Positions 26,232 through 33,802 of a DNA stretch of 57,249 nt are shown here, piece by piece. The stretch spans positions 1 to 57,249 of the forward strand of contig JAUVZF010000017.1 in assembly GCA_030602705.1 (NCBI GenBank), given 5' to 3'. The number at the start of each line of letters is the position of its first letter. Positions within the stretch are counted from its first letter, which is position 1. Source of the DNA: Planctomycetota bacterium. GTDB taxonomy: Bacteria; Planctomycetota; Phycisphaerae; FEN-1346. The translations under genes and the position numbers were made by a program. The notes below the pieces were generated by a model. That model was not told the origin of the DNA and made no database searches. It saw only the letters and a program-made list of their open reading frames with translations.

Positions 26232-28520
26232 ATGAAGATGGCTACCCGATCTCTTGTGAGACAATTGTCCCTGCTGGCAATCTCGGCCGTACTGGCGGGC
26301 GCCTCTTGGGCCGCTGCGCAGAAGAAGATCGAGCCCCCGGCGAACGCCCCGGCTGCGGTCGAGTGGAACGCCGGCAAAGGAACACTGTCCCTCCGATATC
26401 ACGGCACGGTGATTCTGGATGCCGTGGTCGCGGCACAGGACAAAGACGGCAAGAAAATAAGAACCGGCATAAAGATGGAGCCGACAGAAACAACAGACGA
26501 GAAGGTGGAGCAGCCCTGGACCAAACGCGTCAACCACCCCTCCGAAGTGGTCAGGAAGGTGGAGCAGCGTCTGAAGTTCGTCCCGGCCAAGCCGCAAGAG
26601 GGCGTGACGCTGGTTTTGCAGGGCACGGTTACGGGGAGTGAAGAGGCGTTTCCCGCCGAGACACTCTCCGAAGCGCAGGAACGTTTCCCGTACGTCCGCA
26701 ACAGCGTGGGCCTGAGCCGCAATCTGCGCAACAACGCCGTTTACGACCGCCGCTGGGACTGGGTCCTGATCGGCCCGCCGGACGGCCACACTCGCATTGA
26801 GCCCAAGCCGCAGGAAAAGGGGCCAATTGCCTTTGCCTGGGAGAGCCGCGGCGCGAGCATCGAACTGGTCTTTCGGCCTCGGTTCTATCAGAAGCATAAA
26901 AACCTCAAATACTATCAGCCCTGGACATACAAAGTATGGAAAGGCTCTGTCACGGGTTTTTGTAGCTGGTGGGCGTACAAGGCGGGTTTTAATCAGAAAA
27001 CGTTGGACGAGATTGTGAACGTATTTTCGGCAAAGAACCTCCCTGATTTCGGCTATCGTTACGTACAGTTCGACAACTGCTACCAGACCGGGGGTGGCAG
27101 TCCGGTGGGATTTTTGAGATGGAACGGGAAATTCCCGGGCGGCCCGGGGTACGTCGTGAAAAAAATCCGCTCGGTCGGTATGGAAGCAGGAATCTGGGTC
27201 TATTGCGTGTTCAAGCGCGGCGACCCTGTTGTGAAGGAGATGGTGGAAAAGCATCCTGAATGGTTCGTACACAAGCCGGACGGCCAAATCTTTACGAACC
27301 GTGGGTGGTATGCTTTAGACACGACCGATAAGGACGCGTTGGCGCGGCTGGTTCGCCCAACATATCGCGGCCTCAAGAAACAGGGGTTCACGTACGTAAA
27401 GATTGACGGGGCCGGGGACATGGTGGACTGGGGATATCGCAAATGTCCGGAGTACCTCAAGAAGATAGATTCGAGTCCGGGTGAGGCGTTGCGCAAGTTT
27501 TACGAGGCCGCGCGCGAGGAGTTGGGCAGCGATGTCTATCTTCTGAGTTGCTGGGGCGTACTGCCTGAGGTTATCGGAGTTGTCGACAGCTGCCGACTGG
27601 CGACGGACGGTTTCAGGGCGGCGTCTTTCCAGGGCTTTAATTCCTGGGAAGGCGTGGTCTGGCGCAATGATCCCGATCACTGCGACATCCTTCCCGTAGG
27701 GCGGAAAGAACAGAGCGTGATGAAGACTTTTGCCGTGAAAGATGCACCATTGGATACGATTATTCGGCCGAGCGTAATCTCCATGGCCGGGGGTGTGCTC
27801 TTGCTCAGCGACAAGGCTGAAGTGTACAAGGAGGACAGGAATCTGGAAGGTGCCAAGCGCAGTTCGCCGGTCCTTTTCACCGTCCCGGGCCAATTGTACG
27901 ACTTCACCCCCAGGGATCCTCGCTGGTTCTTCAGGAATCACGCCCGCGCCGGCGGTGGTGAATCTCGTTGGTGGTTCTCGGAGATCGACCGGCCATTCGA
28001 CCACTGGTCGGTGTTGGCGCGGTTCAACTGGAGGCAGAAGAAGCTGGAGTGGAAGCGTTCCGATGCGCCGGAAAAGGAGATAAAGTTCGCGGACCTGGGT
28101 CTCTCGGACGACCGCGAGTACCTGGTCTTCGAGTTCTGGAGCCAGAAGTTTCTGGGCAAATCCAAAGGTTCGTTTACAGCGCCGGCGCAAGATACGAACA
28201 ATGGACTTCAGGTCTTTGCCATCCGCGAAGCGCGGCCGCATCCGTGGGTCATCTCGACAACACGGCACATCTCCCAGGGCGGCGTCAGCCTGCTGGACGT
28301 GAAATGGGACAGCGGCGGCAAGGTTCTCTCCGGCAAGAGCTCCGTTGTAATCGGCGATCCTTATGTAATGACGGTTCATCTTCCGGAAGGTTTCCGGCTC
28401 CAAGGCGCCCGGGTCAGCGGCGAGACCGTCAAGACGCAGAATCTGACCCGTACGGCTGCAGTCCGGATAATCCCGTCGGCGACCAAAACCGTGAACTGGA
28501 AAATCAAATTCGCCAAGTAG
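26232..28520 (+). CDS. secreted clan GH-D glycoside hydrolase, paralog 2
   Basis: 762 residues. The signal peptide ends near SWAAAQ and the linker is shortened to IEPPANAP. Catalytic pattern: YVQFDNCY (Asp281), YVKIDG (Asp392, probable nucleophile), RLATDGF (Asp459, probable acid/base). Compared with paralogs 1 and 3 it carries 18 extra residues after EKVEQ, encoded by a 54-base insertion between two copies of AAGGTGGAGCAG. The 3' half (27590-28040) is almost identical in DNA to paralog 4, while the last 60 bases match paralog 3. The gene begins 42 bases after paralog 1, so a joint transcript is likely. Confidence 0.8.
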   Translation: MKMATRSLVRQLSLLAISAVLAGASWAAAQKKIEPPANAPAAVEWNAGKGTLSLRYHGTVILDAVVAAQDKDGKKIRTGIKMEPTETTDEKVEQPWTKRVNHPSEVVRKVEQRLKFVPAKPQEGVTLVLQGTVTGSEEAFPAETLSEAQERFPYVRNSVGLSRNLRNNAVYDRRWDWVLIGPPDGHTRIEPKPQEKGPIAFAWESRGASIELVFRPRFYQKHKNLKYYQPWTYKVWKGSVTGFCSWWAYKAGFNQKTLDEIVNVFSAKNLPDFGYRYVQFDNCYQTGGGSPVGFLRWNGKFPGGPGYVVKKIRSVGMEAGIWVYCVFKRGDPVVKEMVEKHPEWFVHKPDGQIFTNRGWYALDTTDKDALARLVRPTYRGLKKQGFTYVKIDGAGDMVDWGYRKCPEYLKKIDSSPGEALRKFYEAAREELGSDVYLLSCWGVLPEVIGVVDSCRLATDGFRAASFQGFNSWEGVVWRNDPDHCDILPVGRKEQSVMKTFAVKDAPLDTIIRPSVISMAGGVLLLSDKAEVYKEDRNLEGAKRSSPVLFTVPGQLYDFTPRDPRWFFRNHARAGGGESRWWFSEIDRPFDHWSVLARFNWRQKKLEWKRSDAPEKEIKFADLGLSDDREYLVFEFWSQKFLGKSKGSFTAPAQDTNNGLQVFAIREARPHPWVISTTRHISQGGVSLLDVKWDSGGKVLSGKSSVVIGDPYVMTVHLPEGFRLQGARVSGETVKTQNLTRTAAVRIIPSATKTVNWKIKFAK
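26502..26567 (+). repeat. 54-base in-frame insertion with 12-base direct repeats in paralog 2
   Basis: AAGGTGGAGCAG occurs at 26502-26513 and again at 26556-26567. The intervening 42 bases plus one repeat copy are absent from paralogs 1 and 3, which contain a single copy (AAGGTGGAGCAG in paralog 1, AAGGTCGAGCAG in paralog 3). The reading frame is kept. An identical structure is at 44813-44878 in paralog 4. Confidence 0.8.
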
Positions 28521-28548
28521 GCTAATCCGTAACGTTAGGAGAAATGCG

Positions 28549-29877
28549 ATGAGTGCACATTTTGATCGACGACGGTTTCTGAAGACGACCACCGCTGCCG
28601 CGGTAACCGCGCTTGCGTTCCCATATGTTGTCCGCAGTGCCGAGAAACGCAAGCTCCGCGTTGCCATTGTGGGTGTCGGTGGCAGAGGGGGGCATGGCTT
28701 GGGCATGGCGAAGAATGAAGAGGTCGTAGCGCTTTGCGACGTGGACACGAGGACGATGCCCCGCGCGCTCAAGACGTTCCCGAAGGCTAAGACCTACCAG
28801 GACTACCGTGAAATGTTCGAGAGCCGTGACGACTACGACGCGGTGATCGTCTCGACGCCGGACCACCATCACTACCCGGCGGCGATTCGGGCCGTCCGCG
28901 CCGGCAAGGCGGTTTACTGCGAGAAGCCGTTAACCTGGTCGATGTGGGAATCGCTGCACCTGGCCGCCGAGGCCGAGAAACGCAAGGTTCCCACGCAAAT
29001 GGGCAACCAGCCCATGGGTGGATGGGGCTGGCGGCTTGCCTACGACTACATGAAAGCCGGCGCGCTCGGCCAAATCAGGGAGGTCCATACCTGGACGGGC
29101 GTGCACGGCGGATGGTTCACCGACGGCATTCGCACGCCCGAAGGTGAAGATCCGGTGCCGGAGACGCTGAACTGGGACCTGTGGCTGGGACCCGCACCGG
29201 TGCGCCCGTACAAGAAGCGTCACTACCACCCCTTCCGATGGCGCGGATGGATCGACTTCGGCAACGGCGCCCTGGGGGACTGGTGCGGTCATCTGCTGAA
29301 TGCGTTCTACAAGACCCTCGAGCCCGGATTCCCCGTCAGCGTCGAGTGTTTGGATCAGACCGGCCCGGCCATCGACACGTACCCGAAAGGAAAGACCGTC
29401 AAGTGGCATTTCGCTGCCGACGGTGCACGGCCGGCCTTCGACGCTTACTGGTACGACGGCGTGCATCAACCTCCCCGAATGCCGGACCTGGAAGAGGGGC
29501 GCAACATGGGGTCCGCCGGGTCGTACCTGGTCGGGACGAAGGGAACATGCTGGGTGGTCGGCTCGCATAACAAATCCGCTCTCCTCGTGCCCGAGACCAA
29601 GCGCAAGGCATTCGGTAAGCCGAAAAAGGCCGCGCCGCCGTCACGCGGACACGAAAAGGAATTCCTCATGGCCGCCAGAGGAGAGATCCCCTACAACGCG
29701 CCGCTGTCGCATTTCGGATATGCCGGCAAGCTGACGGCTTTTGCCCTGATGGGGAATATCGCCGTCCGCGTCAAAGGCAAACTGTTGTATGACGCCAAGG
29801 AGCACCGGTTCACCAACAGCGAGCAGGCCAACAAGCTGATGACCCGCAAGCCGCGTGACGGATGGTACGTCGGCTGA
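28549..29877 (+). CDS. Tat-exported Gfo/Idh/MocA family oxidoreductase
   Basis: 442 residues. A Tat signal (DRRRFLKTTTAAAVTALAF) precedes the Rossmann domain, whose dinucleotide loop is VAIVGVGGRGGHG. The EKPLTWSMWE segment carries the family EKP motif. The second half is the alpha/beta substrate domain (GGWGWRLAYDYMKAGALGQI, FDYGN-like WIDFGNGALGDW). It would oxidise or epimerise sugar or polyol units with NAD(P). Exported members carry their nucleotide folded through Tat. AGGAGA lies before the ATG, 28 bases after paralog 2. Confidence 0.92.
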   Translation: MSAHFDRRRFLKTTTAAAVTALAFPYVVRSAEKRKLRVAIVGVGGRGGHGLGMAKNEEVVALCDVDTRTMPRALKTFPKAKTYQDYREMFESRDDYDAVIVSTPDHHHYPAAIRAVRAGKAVYCEKPLTWSMWESLHLAAEAEKRKVPTQMGNQPMGGWGWRLAYDYMKAGALGQIREVHTWTGVHGGWFTDGIRTPEGEDPVPETLNWDLWLGPAPVRPYKKRHYHPFRWRGWIDFGNGALGDWCGHLLNAFYKTLEPGFPVSVECLDQTGPAIDTYPKGKTVKWHFAADGARPAFDAYWYDGVHQPPRMPDLEEGRNMGSAGSYLVGTKGTCWVVGSHNKSALLVPETKRKAFGKPKKAAPPSRGHEKEFLMAARGEIPYNAPLSHFGYAGKLTAFALMGNIAVRVKGKLLYDAKEHRFTNSEQANKLMTRKPRDGWYVG

Positions 29878-30081
29878 CTCCGGAGGACTCACGCCTTGAA
29901 TAAAGAACAGCGCCTCCGCCTTCGCAAGAACTCGCTCGCTACCGTGACGGCCCGGGGCGGCGGACGCAGTGGGGAGAGAAACGAGGGGCGTGGCAGCCGT
30001 TTGTAGCGGTCAATCACTGCTCCGCCGGGGCAAGCCCGAAGGCGGTGTTTCCAATTTGAGGTTCTTAGCGCAAAAGAGAAG

Positions 30082-30380
30082 ATGGCGCTTTCGAGGTCGT
30101 TCTTCATACGGAGTCTGGTTGTTGCTCTGGCCGGCGTTGCTTCTGCCGCTTTCCCGCAGGACGTTGCGCCGCCCGCCGATGCTCCGTCCGCGCACGCACA
30201 AACGAAAGACGAACTTTCTGCCCTCCCTCCCGGAAAGTGGAAGCTCATGTTCCAGGACGAATTCAGCGGCTCCAACGAGGACCTGGACAAAGCCTGGGAT
30301 TTCCAGAACGGGCCGAGCGGCCATATTCTGTGCAGCCGATGGCGCGAGAACGCGGATGTCGTTGCTGGGGTGTGTCTGTC
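30082..30380 (+). pseudogene. GH16 (laminarinase-like) N-terminal fragment
   Basis: From the ATG at 30082: signal peptide, linker AFPQDVAPPADAP, then KWKLMFQDEFSGSNEDLDKAWD and GPSGHILCSRWRENADV, the recognisable first strands of GH16 beta-glucanases, a family that acts on beta-1,3/1,4-glucans or galactans. The frame then continues without homology to a stop at 30477. Only about 50 residues of the roughly 230-residue domain remain and no catalytic E-x-D-x-E is present. The leader and signal-peptide DNA closely matches that of GH-D paralog 3 at 33785-33900. From 30381 a different gene fragment follows in another frame. Confidence 0.75.
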
Positions 30381-30896
30381 CACACACCGGACATCGATCA
30401 ACTGGCAAAGGATGGCATGCGTTTCACAAGGGTTTTCGGTACGGCCAGCGTATGCATGCCCAACCGCACAGCAATGATCACCGGCGTTACGCAGACGACA
30501 CTTGGCTCTGTTACGATGCGGCCGCCGAAGGAGTTCATGCGACCGCTGTCCGGAGGGGTAAGGCCGCTTCCAGCCCTAATGAGAGAGTACGGTTATTATA
30601 CTGGGAATATTCGCGATAAGAACATTGGGGCGACGGGAAAAGATGATTGGAATTTCCAGTTCAAGGGAAAGGGTTGGGACACGAATAACTTGTCCGATCT
30701 GAAAACACATCAGCCCTTTTATGCACAGTTCAACTTCGGGATGGCCCATCGACCGTTCAAGCAGGATTCCACGCATCCTGTCGATCCTGGAGGCGTCGAT
30801 CTCCCACCGTATTACCCTGATCATCCGGTCACGCGCCAAAGCTGGTCGGACTACCTGGAGTCGATCCAAAATCTCAGCCGATACGAGGGTCAATAG
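30381..30896 (+). pseudogene. sulfatase internal fragment fused after the GH16 relic
   Basis: In another frame starting at HTPDIDQLAKDGMRFTRVFG, the sequence shows CMPNRTAMITG, the C-x-P-x-R formylglycine motif of type I sulfatases (Cys-Met-Pro-Asn-Arg). Regions typical of the middle of the domain follow: LPALMREYGYYTGNI, then QPFYAQFNFGMAHRPF. The N-terminal metal-binding DDQ strand and the C-terminal half are absent; the frame stops after ESIQNLSRYEGQ. Both ends are therefore truncated, and the junction with the GH16 relic looks like a deletion. Confidence 0.75.
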
Positions 30897-30912
30897 TCAA
30901 AGGAGTAGTCGA

Positions 30913-33501
30913 ATGAATTCTCATACTTTCAGCGTACCTCACACCGTCATGGTTTTTCTGTTTCTCATGGCTGGAATGATCGGTGTTGGCACAGCGTTCG
31001 CAGAAGAGAGAACCTCGGACAAGGGCCCGGCCTCGCAAGATTTGCAGAAGAAGTTCGCCGCGTGGCGCGATGAGCGTGATGAGTTGGAGAAGCGACACCA
31101 GGACTTTCATCAAAAACAACACGGGAAAAAATGCCATGAGAAGCGACGCCGGAACTTTCTGCCGGAACAACATGATGGCGACGAACTCGCCTTCGACAAT
31201 GTCATGCCGGCTCCGGATGATCCGGAACTCTGGCCACTCTGGCGGGATTGGTTGACCCAGTGGCGCAAGGACCAGCGGGAAGCCCTGAACTACGACGATT
31301 CCTACTACCGCCGCAAGGAGTTTGCCTGGGTCCCGTCAAGTTTCGTGTCATGTTTCACCATGGTGTGGGACTTGACCTTCTACGATCCTGCGGCAGGCAG
31401 ATACACCATTGATGAGTTTGTGGAGCATGGACGGAAGGAATTCGGGGGATATGACAATGTGGTGCTGTGGCATGCCTACCCGCGCATCGGATTCGACCAG
31501 AGAAATCAATTCGACATCTATCGGGACATGCCGGGCGGCCTGAAGGGATTGCGGGAGGTCAGCAGAGCCTTCCATCAAGAGGGGATCAAGGTTCTCATTA
31601 ACTACAACCCATGGGATACGGGCACGCGACGCGAAGAAAAGTCCGATGCGGACGCGTTAGTGGAGATAGTGAAGACCATTGAAGCGGACGGCATCTATCT
31701 CGACACGTGGTACGAGGGCTGGCCGTTGCGGGCCAAACTGGACGCCGTCCGGCCCGGTCTGGTCCTCGATACGGAACTGCCGGTCCCCCTCCGGAATATC
31801 GCCGAACACCACATGTCCTGGGGCCAAAGCAAACCATGGAGGACATGGCTGTTCAAGGACAGCCACGCACCGGGCGTGGTGAAAAGCAAGTGGTTTGAGC
31901 GCAGACACGTGGTGCGCCCGACGAACCGATGGATCAAAGACCGTACGGGCGAACTCCAGACGGCGTGGATGAACGGCACCGGAACGCTGGTGTGGGAGAA
32001 CAGGTTCGGGCTCTGGAATGGATGGAGCGCACGTGCTCGTTCCATGCTGCGTTCAATGAGCCCGATTCAGCGTCGCTACGTCGGCCTGTTCGCCGGAGAG
32101 AAGTGGACGCCATTGGTGGAGCGCAAGGGGGATAGCGTGTTTGCCAGCCTGTGGGAAGGCAGCGGTTTGAGGCTGTGGACGCTTGTCAACCGGGCCGACA
32201 AACCCTATAGCGGGAATCTGCTTACCGTACGTCACACGCAAGGAATGCGCTACTTCAATCTTACCGCGGGAGCCGAGGCCCAAGCAGAAGTGAAAGAAGG
32301 CGTCGCCCTCCTTAATGGGGAGATTGGCGCCAGGGGAATCGTTGGTTTCCTGGCAGTGCCCGAAACGGGGGTAACGAAGGACTTCAATCAATTCCTGCAA
32401 AGACAAGCGGAGGTTTTCAGCCGCAGAGACTGGGGTGCGAGCTTCCCCGAGAGGAAGCAGGTCGTTGAGCCCGTCTCGCGAACACGAAAGTACGATAGGG
32501 ACAGTCTGCCCCGGGCAATGGCTGCCATCGACGGCGGCATGGTTGAACTCGACGTCGACTTTCATGACGGCGGGCGCCCGCGGGGATTTCACGAAGAAAT
32601 CCCAAAGAAGCGAAAGTTGAAACTATCTGCGTATGCCATCGATTTGACTCCGGTAACGAACAAGCAATATGCGGAGTTCCTGCGAGCGTCAGGCTACAAG
32701 CCACGGCATGATAAGAACTTCTTGAAACATTGGGTTGATGGGAACCCGCCGGCAGGCGAAGAGGACCGCCCGGTGGTATATGTGGATTTGGAGGACGCTC
32801 GAGCATATGCCAAGTGGGCGGGGAAGAGGCTGCCCACGGAAGAGGAGTGGCAATACGCCGCCCAGGGGCCGAAACGCCTGAAGTATCCATGGGGCAACAA
32901 GTGGAAGTCGAACGCTTCCAATGACGGGAAAAGCGGAGGCACCACGAGCGTTTATGAGTTTTCTGAGGGACGTTCGCCCTTTGGATGCTACGACATGTGT
33001 GGTAACACCTGGGAATGGACCGACAGCGAACGAAGTAACGACGGGCGAACACGTTTTTGCTTTATACGAGGAGGCTCCTATTACAGGGCGGGTGGTTCAG
33101 GTTGGTACACTGACGGGGGGGCGGTGCCTTGCAGTCGTGCTGCAAAGTTCCTGCTGATGTGGCCCGGACTGGACCGTTGCTCAACGATCGGTTTCCGGTG
33201 TGTGGTGGACATGGCTGGAAAGCAGACGGCCGCAAAAACGGACCGGTCCCCGAGCGGCCCGTCAGCGGTGCTCCCCCCGATCAAACCCACTGACAATATC
33301 GCGCACATATTTTTGGACTGTTTCGAATGCAGCGGGAACACGTTCCGAGCATCATTGCAGAAACAGGAAATCCCATGGACCCCATGCGTTGATTGTGATG
33401 CCGACAATGTCCGGCTTCTGATCACCCGGCAGCCATTGGACCTGGGGATTGAGTTGTTCTTCGAGGGCGGCCGCGCTGGACTGCTGTCTCACGACGTTTG
33501 A
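30913..33501 (+). CDS. secreted TIM-barrel glycosidase-like protein fused to SUMF1/FGE-sulfatase-like domain
   Basis: 862 residues from the ATG at 30913 (GGAG upstream). Signal peptide to about residue 33; charged helical segment (about 40-95). The barrel-like region (about 135-500) has GIKVLINYNPWDTGT, ADGIYLDTWYEGWPLR and LVLDTELPVP, resembling alpha-amylase or GH-like hydrolases. A SUMF1/FGE-type C-type-lectin fold follows (about 535-770: YAIDLTPVTNKQYAEFLR, RLPTEEEWQYAAQG, GCYDMCGNTWEWT, FIRGGSYY). The copper-binding GGSxLCxxxYC motif of true formylglycine-generating enzymes is absent. The last 65 residues (HIFLDCFECS to LLITRQ) resemble part of yet another secreted protein family. Enzymatic roles are inferred. 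Confidence 0.65.
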   Translation: MNSHTFSVPHTVMVFLFLMAGMIGVGTAFAEERTSDKGPASQDLQKKFAAWRDERDELEKRHQDFHQKQHGKKCHEKRRRNFLPEQHDGDELAFDNVMPAPDDPELWPLWRDWLTQWRKDQREALNYDDSYYRRKEFAWVPSSFVSCFTMVWDLTFYDPAAGRYTIDEFVEHGRKEFGGYDNVVLWHAYPRIGFDQRNQFDIYRDMPGGLKGLREVSRAFHQEGIKVLINYNPWDTGTRREEKSDADALVEIVKTIEADGIYLDTWYEGWPLRAKLDAVRPGLVLDTELPVPLRNIAEHHMSWGQSKPWRTWLFKDSHAPGVVKSKWFERRHVVRPTNRWIKDRTGELQTAWMNGTGTLVWENRFGLWNGWSARARSMLRSMSPIQRRYVGLFAGEKWTPLVERKGDSVFASLWEGSGLRLWTLVNRADKPYSGNLLTVRHTQGMRYFNLTAGAEAQAEVKEGVALLNGEIGARGIVGFLAVPETGVTKDFNQFLQRQAEVFSRRDWGASFPERKQVVEPVSRTRKYDRDSLPRAMAAIDGGMVELDVDFHDGGRPRGFHEEIPKKRKLKLSAYAIDLTPVTNKQYAEFLRASGYKPRHDKNFLKHWVDGNPPAGEEDRPVVYVDLEDARAYAKWAGKRLPTEEEWQYAAQGPKRLKYPWGNKWKSNASNDGKSGGTTSVYEFSEGRSPFGCYDMCGNTWEWTDSERSNDGRTRFCFIRGGSYYRAGGSGWYTDGGAVPCSRAAKFLLMWPGLDRCSTIGFRCVVDMAGKQTAAKTDRSPSGPSAVLPPIKPTDNIAHIFLDCFECSGNTFRASLQKQEIPWTPCVDCDADNVRLLITRQPLDLGIELFFEGGRAGLLSHDV

Positions 33502-33802
33502 CAAATGAAACCTATCTGGTGACACGATTGGAGGATATCGAGGTGAATGCGAATGACGGAAAAGCCGGTGCGAAAATGACGATCGCTGCAATGCAGTTCC
33601 CCGTAGATTCACCAGCAGTGGGACCGCTCACGGAGAAGGTGGTGGGTCCCCAGGCAGCGGACCTGTCAACCAGGCGAGCCGACAGAGCACAGCCGAACAA
33701 CACCTTCGACACGTACGTAGTACAGCGGCGCGAGCGCGTCTGCACTGCGCCGGCTCATTGGGGCCAGCCCTTAAATTATCAATTCTTAGTTCAAAGGAGA
33801 AG
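33502..33802 (+). other. intergenic region before GH-D paralog 3
   Basis: About 300 bases without a supported gene. A short frame exists but shows no family pattern. The final 30 bases (AATTCTTAGTTCAAAGGAGAAG) match the leader of the GH16 relic, marking the start of the shared 5' cassette. No convincing promoter was found. Confidence 0.5.

Noticed and set aside
23916-27287. Long minus-strand frame opposite GH-D paralogs 1 and 2
   Set aside because: It is an antisense shadow of the two paralogs. Its apparent internal repeats simply mirror the paralogy of the real genes, as also seen at 44327-46597 and 33821-35179.
29896-30006. Possible 36-residue peptide starting with TTG after GGAGG
   Set aside because: Short, Arg/Gly-rich, no family resemblance, rare start codon.
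30913-33501. The SUMF1-domain protein as the formylglycine-generating enzyme for the sulfatase
   Set aside because: The conserved cysteine pair of the GGSxLCxxxYC motif is missing, so maturation activity is unlikely.
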